A stretch of DNA of 64,000 nt from Eudorina sp. 2006-703-Eu-15 (lineage: Eukaryota; Chlorophyta; Chlorophyceae; Chlamydomonadales; Volvocaceae). A model generated the notes under the pieces. That model had not been told where the DNA came from, did no database searches, and saw only the letters and a program-made list of their open reading frames with translations. Shown here piece after piece: positions 38,001 to 45,081 of this stretch; positions within the stretch are counted from its first letter, which is position 1, and each line of letters opens with the position of its first letter. The position numbers were made by a program, and so were the translations under genes. The stretch is from contig BDSI01000019.1 of assembly GCA_003117195.1 (NCBI GenBank), positions 124,001-188,000 on the forward strand, in the 5' to 3' direction.

Positions 38001-41000
38001 TGCAAAGCAGTGCATCCGTGGTCAGTGGAAGGACACAAATACATTAATCGATGCAAGGCACCATCTATCACTGGGTGGGGGAGTCAAGCAGGTTAGTTGC
38101 GATCAAGTATGCGTGCCGGCATAGCCAACATTCCGGCAGCATCGGGTTGCTAGCTCGCAGCACGCTCCGCACCATCACACATGCGTGGTGAGGCAGCAAA
38201 GCCCCGCAGACTACGCAAACTGACAGGCAACGAACCGCTTCACTCATTCCTACGTTACACGCCCTTCACCATTGCGGTACTGGCATGGTAACAGTGCGAA
38301 GCGAATGAAACCGCGCGTCCCCACTCGACCACTCGACGAATGGATTCATTCAATAATACGCACCAAAACGACTCGAGTTCGTGTTATTGAGCTTGATAAA
38401 CAAACAACTTCCCGGCGACATCGTGTTGATTGAGCCGGTAGTTTTCAGCCAGCCGTCCCGGTTGAACGCGACGCATGAGGGGTTGTTGTTGCACATCGTG
38501 ACAGCGTTACCGAACCCAACGCGTCCAGAAATGTCGTCCAGGCGGTGGTCAACATCAGTTAAGGCGAAGTAGCCAGGTAAAGAAGGGCATGCTGAACGCA
38601 GTGAAGGGACAAAAAGACCAGTGTAAATGGGATCAGTAGGTGGATGGGAGAGCGTGGTACCATGTGCAAGGTACCAAAGTGTGATCTGATTACGTGCGTA
38701 ATCAGATCACCAAAAACCAAAGCACCTAGTAAAGGCGCTTTCTTGCGCGCTACCGATCTCAGACCAATGTAACAAGAATACGTACAGCTACGTAGCTGTG
38801 ATATTCAAGACCTGGACCAAGGACAGATCAGGTCAAGCTCATCTGTTCTGGACTAGATTCATATGTAGCAAACAATATATAAAGGTTTCCACTGAACCCA
38901 CAATCATAAACGCAGTCAGCACGGGAGGACAACAGACGGACGCACAATTCGGTCGTAGTAATAGGTCAAACAATTTGCTTTGTAACCGGGAAACGAAAGA
39001 TAATGGACGACAGAACATCATTGTGTTAAGGTTCGTAGCCCTCCCCGTATCTATACATCAATGGATCAATCGTGCCGCCGTATTAGCGAGCGCATGAATG
39101 TGCCTTTGAGTCTTCATATAGAACCCTTCGCCGCACCAACATACACGCTTATTTGCGCGCCTACCTGCACCAGCTTGCGACGCATTTGCAGTCTTCACAT
39201 ATAGGCAGCCGCCTGGCGACGGCCAATTGATATTGGCCTTATTTTTGAACCAACCCCCGTTGTTGAATGCGATGCAAGCAGTGCTCCGTGTGCAGGCGTC
39301 AAACGCGCCCCAGAAGGAACTGTTGCCGAGGTCGTCCATGGTGTGGTCCACATCAGGAAAACCAACAAATCCAGGAACCATTTGGCAGGCTGCAAGCATT
39401 TAGACACGACATTTGGCAACAAAATATTTTGAATATACAAATACATTTGAGATGATAAATAGTTATCATACTACTATTAATACAACAAAAGGGAATGCAA
39501 ATACCATGTACTAGTATAACACTAATTCTAATCCTTATAAATTAATTATCAATTATTAATATTAATAATAAACCTAATAATACTAGGGCAACATATTAGT
39601 AGTAATAATATGAAGTGTATTAATATAATACTATTTGTACTAATAACATTTATAACAATAATATTTAAATCCGCTTCGTAAGCATCAGCATCATGATCAC
39701 AAGCGTCATAAATTGATCATCATGAACAGCATTATTATAATCATCATTAATTAGCATTATTATAGTCATCATTATTATCATAACCATCATTACAATTATT
39801 GCATAAACAGATAATATAATATATCAAGTATTAATGTTGATGATAAAAATCAATATATTATAATATTATATTATTATTAATTAATTTTACCCACCGCCAG
39901 GACACACCTGAACCCGCGTCGCCCAGGTTGTTGGGCTTGACAAGCAAGCAACTTCCAGAAACTTGCGCATTAATGGCGACCCGGGATTTAAAAACGGCGA
40001 GTGAGCCGTTGTTGGTGAAACCGGCGCAATTGGCATTGTTCGTGCAGGCTTGAGATGCATTGAAGAAGGGGCCTGAAACCGCTAAGTTATCACCGGTACG
40101 GGTAACATCCGGGAAGGCGACGTAGCTTGACGATGTTTGACAAACTGTGGGAAAATAAAAAGGGTAAGAAAACCAGGTACGTAATGGTAGGACGTCGTTA
40201 TAGCTAGCAGGACAACGTTAGAGCAGGACGTTCTATGAATCGTCGTTGATGCAAACGTTACAAGGTGGACCTATGTCAGTTCTGATCGGGCGATCCAATT
40301 TTGTAATTGACGTGCGTCGTTGCCCATCCCTTATAATAGACATCACGTACATTATAAGTGCAAACGTCGTGTGCCAGATCATCAGTTTCTGCATTGTCTG
40401 TGTACGCATTCAAGTTCAGGCTATGCTGCTGAAGTTCCTTCCGTCCCTCGTGCATATGTTTTGAGGCTGGTGCACTCATCCATCAATTGCCGGTAGGTGC
40501 GCCTGCCTGGAAATGTCGCCACAGCACACGCACGGCACACTACACACATATGCACTCGTCAATTCACATCCATACAGACGATTCATTCGAGGAGCGAGGC
40601 GGCCCCGCCACGATCCGTACTTACAGGCATTCGGCGTTGACGAGTTAAGCTTCACGTACAGGCAGTTGCCAGGCGACCACCGAGTATTAACTGTCGCATT
40701 GGTCTTGAGCCATCCGTCTTTGTTGAAGGCCAGGCAATTGGGGTTTGAGTCGCACATTCCGGGTGCATTGGCATAACCCACACGGCCGACGATGTCGTCC
40801 CCAAAATGATCAACGTCTGGAAGGACCATGTAGCCGTCGAAATGCGCGCATTCTGTGTGGTTACATACGTGGGCAACATACATACATACAGGCGCAGCAC
40901 TTAGATGACACATACAGTTGTAAGGCTCATCATCAAGTCGGTGTGTGTTTGGAGCGCCGCCGCTCGTGTATCCAGGGGCGTGTATATGTGGGGGTTGGTT

Positions 41001-43289
41001 TGGCAAATAAAAACGTTTTGGGGTTGGGTGTAAATAGGTATCTCGGGACAAACATGACAAGTGCCATCAGCACTTCCGTCCATCCGCACCCCCTTCACGC
41101 ACACAAGGCTCCGGCGGCAGCTTTGGCCGCTTATTCTTACATACGTGAACAGGAACGGATCATGCCACATGCCGCACATTTCCAGAAGTATAGCTGTTCA
41201 GTCGCTTGCAAAACTACTATCGACATAGTATTAAACATGGCTGAGCGCACGCTTACTACACTTACTTTACTACACTTTACTGCCCCGCAGTGCCAGAACC
41301 CCTCCCGTGCACGTGCACGTGATGTAAAAACGACTATGGACCGTGTGCTCACATGGCCGGTGCGTGTGCGCAAAATCCTGTACATGCGCGAGTTATTATT
41401 GATACAGTTGCTCGCCTAGCTAGCTAGGGACCTAGGGTACGTTTTCCATGCCAGTGCGTGGCTTGTGAAGAAACCAACGAACTAACCTCCGCGGGCTGCC
41501 GCGGCGAATGCCGTTTTGACGTAAAAACAGAAACCGGTGATGCCCCTGACGGTTATAACGCCGCTTGTCTTGATCCATCCATCTCGATTGAAGGCCTGAC
41601 ACGTCGTGTTTTTGTCGCAAGCCGCAGCCATGTCGAATATGTTGCCCGTAGTGATGCGGGGCGGGATATCGTTCCCCGGGCGATCCACGTCCGGGAAGCC
41701 GACGTAGCCATTCACAACCAGGCACGCTGCGGATAGATGACCGACAGGCATGCATGGGAAAAAGGTGCGGTCAACTTGCTAGCGGGCCGAGGGACGTGCC
41801 TTGGTTGTATGGGTAGCTAGATAGCGCCCATGGACGTACTGTTCGTTATGCGAACATTATTGGCGGGATGTGTCGCAGATGTAGCAACCCAGCTAGCTAG
41901 CTGGCTAAGTAAGCTAGCATCAATAATCGAACCACTACCCCAGATATATCCATGCATCGTCATGGTTGATGAATCATGTCCATCCTCTCGTCTCTCTACG
42001 TAGGAACAACCAGCGCGGCGGAACCTACCTTGCTGCAAGGCATTTGGGTACTAACAGACAGGACGCCTGTTCGACCGCCAGCCAATCGGTCACCAGTCGA
42101 GATGTTTGGGTGCACACATAAACGTATCTAGGCAGGAGGATGGGTTGCATACATGCATATATATCAGCACGCCCGCGCCCCCCCTTTTCAACCCTCTCCC
42201 CATAGGCCCCCGAGCCCCGCCCTATCTTCCTTCCTTTGCCGCACTCGCTCGCGTACACACTCACGGGAGCCTGTAGCAGTGCTGAAGTTCGCGTTCTTGA
42301 CGTACAGACAGCCGCCCGGAAGTTGCATGTTGATGCGCGCACTGCGCTTCAGCAAGCCGAGGTGGTTGAAGGCCACGCAATCAGTCCGGTTGGTGCAGCT
42401 CGCTGCGGCAGAAGTGAAGGCGACCGTCGTGATGTCATTGCCTCCAGCGTCCACGTCGGGAAATGACGTGTAGCCGATGACGTTGGTGCAGGCTGCGCGC
42501 GATGAAAATAGCGGCCAGCAAGCAGTAAGGAAGCACGACATATGCACGCACATTCGCACTCGCACATGTACCATAAGTAGGTCAGACCTGGCTAGGCTAA
42601 TAACGAAACCGATGCAAGGGTCGCAGACGTGTTGAGGTATCTGTCCGTCCGGTATCTAGGGGCGGCAAGCAGATCATCAAGAAACACGTGCACTTATTCT
42701 CATGCATTGTTTATTATTCTAACCCTGCAAGCAAACAACCACCAGCAGGTGAACGAAGGCCGGCATCAGCCGGATTTTACGATGTTGCGAGCGAGCCCCG
42801 GACGGATGTATGTAATGCCAGGAGCGTGATGACAAACGAACGAAACGAACGGCAGGCCGAAAAGCAAGGGCCGTTTGAGTAGAACATGTAGGAATCTAGT
42901 AAAGAAGGATATAGGCTTTGCTGAAACAAAATCGAGTGCGCGCAAGTACGGGCAGCCAAGCAAGTCAAGTATCGGCTTTTCTTATCGCTCATTGCGCATC
43001 TTCGCAGATACGACAATGAATACCTAGATGAACGCTGCACACAAATGGGTGATGCCAATGACACGGCGGCTACCAAACAAAAGAAACCGAACGCGTTCGC
43101 GCGTGCGCGTTGAAGTGAAATGAGAGTCAATTGTTAACGGAAGTGCATCTAGGCGGCGCGCGGCAGGCAAAGATGTGAGCGCCCATGCAGCGGCTTACAC
43201 TGTCCAGACACATCCGCGAACAGGAGCGATGCCAGCGCAACCAGCGCCACAAGTGTAGGTGCTCGACCTCTCATATTTTTTAGTCGCAT
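1..43289 (-). CDS. Giant secreted PAN/SRCR/FG-GAP modular protein gene (about 66 exons, 3' end beyond window)
   Basis: Seen: a chain of minus-strand exons bounded by GT/AG (one GC) with mutually compatible phases from a signal peptide at 43289 to the left window edge, about 12.4 kb of coding sequence or about 4,150 residues. Domain order: signal peptide; 21 PAN-like modules (42492-28557); SRCR1 (26927-24445); 8 PAN modules (24191-20645); SRCR2 (20229-18826); 11 PAN modules (18533-11448); SRCR3, SRCR4 and SRCR5 (10902-7043); FG-GAP/VCBS-like propeller exons (6787 to the edge). Known: PAN/Apple and SRCR modules bind proteins or carbohydrates outside the cell, and FG-GAP repeats form beta-propellers as in integrin alpha chains. 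Inferred: a secreted or surface recognition/adhesion protein. No transmembrane segment is seen inside the window, but the C-terminus is missing. The locus could be split into two genes by an undetected terminal exon; the unbroken phase chain argues against this. Confidence 0.8.
533..676 (-). CDS. FG-GAP-like exon
   Basis: Phase 1-1 exon of 144 nt between ccctgcag and GTATGT. It reads DGFDDLFVQTATGTYSLLS, a further propeller-blade type motif (D-G-x-D-D-hydrophobic). It is separated from the exon at 2155-2481 by an intron that contains a full copy of the 1-kb element and a long CA repeat. Confidence 0.7.
1322..1398 (+). repeat. Interstitial telomere-type repeat inside element copy 1
   Basis: Two blocks of TTTAGGG units, each followed by a duplicated tttacctctaaaggcaag. 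In copy 2 of the element the matching position (after gttacatagcaa) has none of this, so it is an insertion. Confidence 0.8.
1478..1520 (+). repeat. Second interstitial telomere-type repeat inside element copy 1
   Basis: Degenerate TTTAGGG/TTTAGGGG units between gctatccctttgcatctt and tttgattcaatacat. Copy 2 has only gaaac at this place. Confidence 0.75.
1902..2026 (+). repeat. Long CA/GT microsatellite with flanking C-runs
   Basis: Nearly uninterrupted CA dinucleotides from about 1931 to 2026, preceded by C-rich tracts. It replaces the 8-9 CA units found at the matching place of copy 2 (15260-15280). The His-Thr and Cys-Val frames across it are not genes. Confidence 0.95.
2155..6787 (-). 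CDS. FG-GAP/VCBS beta-propeller-like exons (C-terminal region)
   Basis: Exons 6324-6787 (phase 1-0; ends DVLLASYTNDGMLVG ... FGVMDNSPDILLLA), 3599-3655 (0-0; DVTGDGCDDLLAIREDTIM), 3056-3327 (0-2; FIDVTGDGAADVVFYDRDQL, DDADGDGVTWLE), 2870-2919 (2-1; a 50-nt microexon, IGVDCFILASDMG) and 2155-2481 (1-1; NNITDILIVYRS ... AMLIGRFVGSDGYTG). The repeated D-x-T-G-D-G-x-x-D-hydrophobic motif is the calcium-binding loop of FG-GAP/VCBS propeller blades. The 6323-3656 intron (2.7 kb) holds a GC-rich minisatellite. Confidence 0.75.
3725..3775 (-). mobile_element. Isolated left end of the hairpin-ended element
   Basis: Reads ggccccgcc...ccttgaagaagccggcc..cctacttgt, the reverse complement of the element's left terminus with several changes. 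It stands at the start of the GC-rich repeat field, next to a short agggttagggttt stretch. Confidence 0.45.
3780..5720. repeat. GC-rich minisatellite and scrambled repeat field in an intron
   Basis: Lies inside the 2.7-kb intron between FG-GAP exons. It contains at least four copies of a 33-bp unit (gggaccaccgcacggacgca...) at about 4645-4790, and longer degenerate repeats, for example 3846-3925 against 4180-4253, and cacggccgat(a/g)ggcac at three places. Long Arg/Pro-rich frames on both strands are by-products of the composition and are not annotated. Confidence 0.8.
7043..7725 (-). CDS. SRCR domain 5 (three exons)
   Basis: Exons 7675-7725 (phase 1-1, YTLRLASNPTPTEGRV), 7389-7470 (1-2, EVYLADGWYRIAQC..STDTAMVIC) and 7043-7236 (2-1, RQLGFPTSV ... 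GSVRCKGDEVNIADC ... LSSLVVKC). The join gives GRVEVYLADGWYRIAQC and VICRQLGF, matching the SRCR consensus. Donors are GTGAGG, GTCGGT and GTAAGA. Confidence 0.75.
8011..10902 (-). CDS. SRCR domains 3 and 4 (six exons, fused across one exon)
   Basis: Exons 10800-10902 (GVRIVNEF..GRLEIQRSTSSGWQTVC), 9794-9998 (ADGFGDADASVACGTLGL ... NVNCEGTEMAFLYCPM), 9461 to 9696 or 9635 (TGGTCTKSNVVGVSC closing SRCR3, then FSIRLISGG..GRLEVFVQG opening SRCR4), 9241-9294 (WSNVAEAGFGQDEARVV), 8747-8772 (C-RQLGMPLT, 26 nt) and 8011-8187 (GAIRCRGNEENIGQCS ... AVGVSC). The exon at 9461 encodes the end of one domain and the start of the next. Its upstream border is uncertain: 9696 fits phase 0 from the exon at 9794; 9635 would need a longer preceding exon. 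Intron positions differ from SRCR1/2, so these belong to a separate lineage of SRCR modules. Confidence 0.72.
9052..9110 (+). repeat. Short tandem duplication
   Basis: gggcgcataccccgatgata occurs twice with a 40-odd-base period in the intron between SRCR4 exons. Confidence 0.7.
11448..14102 (-). CDS. PAN/Apple-like exons 36-40, one of them split by an extra intron
   Basis: Exons 13878-14102, 13411-13635, 12890-13082 plus 12534-12577 (one module in two exons), 11929-12156 and 11448-11684. In the split module the first exon stops inside the Cys-Leu of the CLYVK motif (TGC CT|GTAAGC, phase 2). The second supplies G-TAT GTG AAG..., restoring L-Y-V-K and ending in phase 1. Every other PAN module in this gene is a single exon, so this intron is a derived gain. 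11448-11684 uses a GTCGGT donor. Confidence 0.8.
14318..15347 (+). mobile_element. Hairpin-ended non-autonomous element, copy 2 (cleanest copy)
   Basis: About 1,030 bp from acaagtaggggtcggcttcc to ggggccccgcccaaaa. No transposase-like frame. Landmarks shared with the other copies: cggcgtgcatagattcaccaa, cacatccgtctgtcaagcag and gactcgggtccatgg (none coding). It sits in the intron between PAN35 and PAN36. It holds a perfect 70-bp palindrome at 14543-14612 not seen in the other copies, and a short CA tract where copy 1 has a very long one. Confidence 0.68.
14543..14612. repeat. Perfect 70-bp palindrome (32-bp arms, 6-bp centre)
   Basis: Left arm starts atcgttaccatagtgccgat and the right arm is its exact reverse complement. 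It is inside element copy 2; other copies have a single arm. Confidence 0.9.
15445..18533 (-). CDS. PAN/Apple-like exons 30-35
   Basis: Six phase 1-1 exons: 18309-18533, 17792-18016, 16974-17204, 16553-16780, 15977-16204 and 15445-15672. All carry the C..GY/F..PDVDH..DD start and the G.CLYVK-type end. In 16553-16780 the GWLK motif is shortened to GGYIK; in 16974-17204 the AFN core reads GFN. The last exon ends at TCA T|GTAAGT, 100 bases from an inserted 1-kb element in the following intron. Confidence 0.82.
18826..20229 (-). CDS. SRCR domain 2 (four exons)
   Basis: Exons 20142-20229 (88 nt, NPVRLAGTN..GRVEIFYNGYWGTV), 19610-19730 (121 nt, C-EDKFGDQEAAVVCRQLGF), 19305-19403 (99 nt, DRVSCIDMF..LGMCAFN..NDCNHFQ) and 18826-18874 (49 nt, DVGVSCRMTT). 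Phases 1-2, 2-0, 0-0 and 0-1 are the same as in SRCR1, so the two domains were copied with their introns. Confidence 0.82.
20645..24191 (-). CDS. PAN/Apple-like exons 22-29
   Basis: Eight phase 1-1 exons: 23967-24191, 23531-23749, 22975-23205, 22382-22606, 21902-22111, 21464-21685, 20981-21205 and 20645-20872. Each is one four-cysteine PAN-like module. Lengths vary (210-231 nt) and sequences are well separated from one another, unlike the triplet array, so this block is older. The last exon ends at GTAG|GCAAGT, a GC-AG intron. The module at 21902-22111 is the shortest and has WTINEQSPGRCLFVK in place of the usual A-x-IN stretch. Confidence 0.8.
24445..26927 (-). CDS. SRCR domain 1 (four exons)
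   Basis: Exons 26840-26927 (phase 1 to 2, PVRLVGGS..GRVEIFYNSTWGTI), 26474-26582 (2 to 0, C-DNLFGGREANVVCQQLG), 26017-26115 (0 to 0, DQVNCAA..LGLCASLG..GCAHDQ) and 24445-24487 (0 to 1, DVGVLCQRD). Together they give a complete scavenger receptor cysteine-rich fold core: GRVE.., WGT.C, F(G)..EA.VVC.QLG, a paired C...C and the closing VGV.C. The intron between the third and fourth exons is 1.5 kb, almost entirely filled by copies of the hairpin-ended element. The donor at 26016 abuts the element end. The 2-0 and 0-0 exons of 109 and 99 nt have counterparts of 121 and 99 nt in SRCR2. Confidence 0.8.
24574..25545 (-). mobile_element. Hairpin-ended non-autonomous element, copy 3
   Basis: Reverse-orientation near-full copy: ttttggggcggggcccc at 24574 corresponds to the right end, and ccggcttcgaggaagccgac cccta at about 25520-25545 to the left end. 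It lies in the intron between SRCR1 exons 3 and 4 and runs directly into a second, partial copy. Confidence 0.65.
25546..26014 (-). mobile_element. Hairpin-ended non-autonomous element, copy 4 (left half only)
   Basis: Starts at sequence matching the internal part of copy 3 (gcaccatgtttttgcc, compare gcaccctgtttttgcc at 25096) and ends with a complete left end (ccggcttcaaggaagccgac, ctacttgt). Head-to-tail with copy 3. Its outer end touches the splice donor of the SRCR1 exon that ends at 26017. Confidence 0.62.
27348..27880 (+). pseudogene. Small frame with Cys/His motif and RGG tail, interrupted by a frame change
   Basis: Frame 1 (27348-27590, 80 codons) holds C-x3-C-x2-C-x10-H-x3-H-x4-C (CREGCGKC ... 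HKWAAHFNSIDC), a possible zinc-binding knuckle followed by basic residues, and stops at 27588. A second frame open from before 27449 to 27880 continues with an Ala/Pro/Glu linker and an Arg-Gly-rich tail (GRRGRGSRGRVRGGRG). Read through a -1 shift near 27580 they would make one protein of nucleic-acid-binding character, like a small gag or ORF1 protein. A spliced gene or chance frames are also possible. Confidence 0.35.
28030..28140 (-). pseudogene. Decayed PAN-like exon remnant
   Basis: On the minus strand this stretch reads ALN..(S)AWP..R..C..H.GQ.KCLYVRT, which echoes the AFN..GW.K....G.CLYVK tail of the PAN modules. It lies where another PAN exon would be expected between triplet 5 and SRCR1. 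The N-terminal half (C..GY..PDVDH) is not found, and a different mobile-looking sequence surrounds it. The similarity is short, so it could be chance. Confidence 0.35.
28557..29753 (-). CDS. PAN triplet 5 (A-B-C): exons 19-21
   Basis: Exons 29529-29753 (A), 28986-29213 (B) and 28557-28781 (C-like, motif DVDRNGDSLPGRVGFSNAA), phase 1-1. The C member is the most diverged of the five, as expected for the edge of an array. The next recognisable coding sequence (SRCR1) lies 1.6 kb further on, after an inserted element and a decayed PAN-like piece. Confidence 0.8.
30031..31443 (-). CDS. PAN triplet 4 (A-B-C): exons 16-18
   Basis: Exons 31219-31443 (A), 30709-30936 (B) and 30031-30258 (C), phase 1-1, same three module types in the same order as triplets 1-3 and 5. 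The intron after each A exon begins with a shared stretch (gaatattttacagtgcatgc in plus orientation next to the acceptor), so introns were duplicated together with exons. Confidence 0.82.
31791..33195 (-). CDS. PAN triplet 3 (A-B-C): exons 13-15
   Basis: Exons 32971-33195 (A), 32447-32674 (B) and 31791-32018 (C), each one PAN-like module with four cysteines and phase 1 at both ends. A-type modules end in CFFVK instead of CLYVK. The C exon ends at ATC TCC AAC G|GTTAGT, a small difference from its sister copies (AGC TCA ACC G). Confidence 0.82.
33588..35025 (-). CDS. PAN triplet 2 (A-B-C): exons 10-12
   Basis: Exons 34801-35025 (A), 34270-34497 (B) and 33588-33815 (C), phase 1-1. Protein and intron sequence are nearly identical to the neighbouring triplets, which points to recent segmental duplication. 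The intron upstream of C's neighbour carries a telomere-repeat insertion just beyond 33850. Confidence 0.82.
33864..33897 (+). repeat. Telomere-type repeat insertion in a PAN triplet intron
   Basis: Four TTTAGGG units and one TTAGGG at a point where the sister triplet (about 32070) reads straight from gggggactt into acagtcgg. Compared with that paralogue it is a clean insertion. Confidence 0.85.
35413..37985 (-). CDS. PAN triplet 1 (A-B-C): exons 7-9
   Basis: Exons 37761-37985 (type A, motif DHDSDDLRTTSLSDA, ends GRCFFVKATNL), 36057-36284 (type B, motif DSDRTGDDLGRVSYFWDA) and 35413-35640 (type C, motif GVDRSGDSLTGRVGLSNAA). All are phase 1-1, 225/228/228 nt. This first triplet differs from the other four in having a long A-B intron (about 1.5 kb) that holds extra sequence. 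The donor of A is preceded by a GC-rich palindromic patch at 37563-37720. Confidence 0.8.
36297..36376 (+). repeat. Tandem 40-bp duplication
   Basis: tccaaaatcatgatttgcac... occurs at 36297 and again at 36337 with two differences, right next to the acceptor of the PAN8 exon. Confidence 0.85.
37563..37720. repeat. GC-rich patch of short inverted repeats
   Basis: Many ggtaacc/ggttacc, gggtcggt and accgaccc words in both orientations, able to fold on itself, 40 bases from the donor of the PAN7 exon. It is absent from the four sister triplets. Confidence 0.6.
38364..42492 (-). CDS. PAN/Apple-like exons 1-6 (N-terminal, divergent block)
   Basis: Six exons: 42265-42492, 41487-41726, 40625-40852, 39908-40144, 39165-39389 and 38364-38591. 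Each is 225-240 nt, starts and ends in phase 1, and encodes one module of about 75-80 residues with the pattern C-x3/4-GY-x4-PDVDH-x-GDD, then A-x3-C-x5-C-x-AFN-x2-GWLK and finally G-x-CLYVK. The four cysteines and the AFN..GW..K core resemble PAN_4/Apple domains. The module at 39908-40144 has no internal Met and so is easily missed; it is fully open and reads CQTSSSYVAFPDVTRTGDN at its start. Its AFN core is changed to GFTNNG and it has a three-residue insertion before the Lys. Introns here are 450-900 nt; the one between 39389 and 39908 is AT-rich. Confidence 0.8.
38681..38710. repeat. Perfect 30-bp palindrome
   Basis: gtgatctgattacg-tg-cgtaatcagatcac, 14-bp arms, in the intron between PAN5 and PAN6. 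Confidence 0.85.
39440..39895. other. AT-rich intron tract
   Basis: Runs of taataata, ttattat and atatta filling the intron between the PAN4 and PAN5 exons. No coding signal. Confidence 0.8.
43199..43289 (-). CDS. Exon 1: start codon and signal peptide of the giant PAN/SRCR gene
   Basis: ATG at 43289-43287 begins a basic n-region (MRLKNMRGR), then a hydrophobic core (TLVALVALASLLFA) and a small-residue cleavage region before Gln-Cys: a standard secretory signal peptide. The exon ends in phase 1 at a good donor (CAGT|GTAAGC), which matches the phase-1 acceptors of all PAN exons downstream. A second in-frame ATG lies at 43274. The reading frame stays open upstream to 43535, but this is treated as 5' leader because nothing there resembles a domain. 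Confidence 0.72.
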
Positions 43290-43813
43290 TGGTGCTGTTG
43301 CCCTTCCAAGAAGGACTTTCAGAGAATGTGCATTAATCACGACCTTATCTTGGTTAAATACGCTAAGACGACACAGAAAAAAGGTGTCGACGGCCTTCTC
43401 ATAAGTGTCTACAATTCTGCAGTGCAGCGTCAGATTAAATACCATTTTCACGTGTACTGCCGATGTACGGTTACAGGAGATCGCAACAGTGGCGGGCGGA
43501 CTGACTGACGTGTCGCCTTCCATACCATCGGGCAAATCAATACTTCAATATGCGCCTTTCGTCAACAAATCGCTTTAATTTGGCTCAGGATGCTTCATCC
43601 TTGATGGGAATGTACTCGATCTGATGATTCACGTCAATTTAAATACCGTTTCCAAACTTGTCCGTTTGTGAGACGATGTTCACAAGTGCAAGCTCCGTAT
43701 AATACGGCGAAACTTGGTTGGCATCGTTCACCGAAAGCCGAGCAAACGCTCAATTTGATCGGGGGGCACTGATTTTATTGTGAGGTTGTAAAATCTGTCA
43801 GAGATAAGACGTT
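43290..43813. other. Spacer between the giant gene and the small minus-strand gene
   Basis: Presumed promoter and 5' leader of the giant gene. The frame of exon 1 is open upstream to 43535, but no domain or second ATG context speaks for coding. No TATA box is evident. Confidence 0.4.
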
Positions 43814-44981
43814 CTACACCTGCAAATAGTTATGAAGACCAATGCAGTAGTAACGTTTGTCATCGGAATCTGCACAGCCCTGAATTGGCACGGGTGACGG
43901 GTGCGTGATGTATTTTTCGTCAAAGCAGTACATGAGCCTTGCAAGCGCTCCGTTGTAAGATCTCCCACGCTTGACCAGGCGCACAGTCTCACGATCACAT
44001 ACGCAAATGCCGAATAACATCTTGTGCCATACATCAAGTCAAAGATAGCCAGAGTGTCAGGTTGTGGTGCTTGGACATTGGGTTACAGGTACGGGTGGGT
44101 ACAGCTTGTACGGGACGACGTACGGATGATCTTCCATTTGGACCTACTACGCTACCACAGCAGCAGCGACGCGCTCTCGGCCAATGATGCCGATGATGCC
44201 TTTCGAATGGTGCCTTGCTTTAGTGCGCATGATCTCGTTGAAGAACGCTCGGAGGACAGCATGCTCTTTAGCCGTACAATTCCCATTTGTCATACATCGA
44301 TCGATGTACGCGGAGTAGTCTTCGCATTCTCAAACACATGCAGCGCATCATCACAGCCAGGTAATAATGAGCCGAAGGTCTAGGTTTGCGGCATCGTAGG
44401 CGGCCGGAACAGGTAGATTACGACGCTGCTGGCCCTGCTGTGCGGCGGAGCCGGCGGACACGTCGGTTGTACACGACCGTTCATTCCAAGCACGCAGCCA
44501 GGAATCCCGATCTGAATGCCCCAATTCAAGCGCCATTATGCGCCAAGCGTTTTCATTCCGTGCTTGCTTGGGATGGCCGCATGCATGCTAGGGCTTCATC
44601 AGACTGGCCAAGACGAAACGACATCTACGTATCCCTTTTACGTGGTGAGTGGCCGCCCAAGATGCCATCGATGACATTGGGCTTTTCCTTGAATTGTGAC
44701 GTCTTCTTGACGCCTGCGCTGCAAAGCGATCGAGTCTTACTTATTAGCAGGTCGTTCACCTTACAAACATCTCGTCGGTGTTTCCTAAACAAACAACCGG
44801 CGCCGACGTTGTGTTCCCGTTTATAACCTGACGCTAATAACTCCGAGAGATAGTTAGTCCCGCTCTGAGGATTGCTGCAAATGTCCACGTACGCACGCCC
44901 GACCTTTTGCGCTTCCATGCATCGAGGTTCGCCAACATTGGCTCCCATGCAGGATCGGAACTCGGCTGGCCACGCATCCAT
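43814..44981 (-). CDS. Unknown 239-codon three-exon gene
   Basis: Exons 44642-44981 (ATG start, phase 0-1), 44156-44328 (1-0) and 43814-44020 (0 to stop TAG). Splice sites CCAC|GTAAAA, tttgag|AATGC, GTG|GTAGCG and cacaag|ATG join to one open frame of 720 nt. The protein is rich in Cys (about 16) and basic residues, with segments such as CEDYSAYIDRCMTNGNC, EHAVLRAFFNEIMRTKARHH and SYNGALARLMYCFDEKYIT. There is no signal peptide at this start and no domain I recognise. It starts only about 100 bp from the first ATG of the plus-strand proline-rich gene, so the true start of one of them may lie further in. Alternatively it could be upstream exons of the giant minus-strand gene, but the stop codon after LHNYLQV and the later signal peptide argue against that. 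Confidence 0.5.
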
Positions 44982-45081
44982 TTATTAATCCATTAGGGCC
45001 ATCGCTTGGCTGGTGGCGTCAAAAACCGTCGGCGGAGACCAAGATATAGCAAGGATCACGTGTACGCAGCAGAAGCAAGTG

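Noticed and set aside
43290..43535. Upstream extension of the exon-1 frame to an ATG at 43535
   Set aside because: It would bury the signal peptide about 80 residues inside the protein; the ATG at 43289 gives a normal signal peptide.
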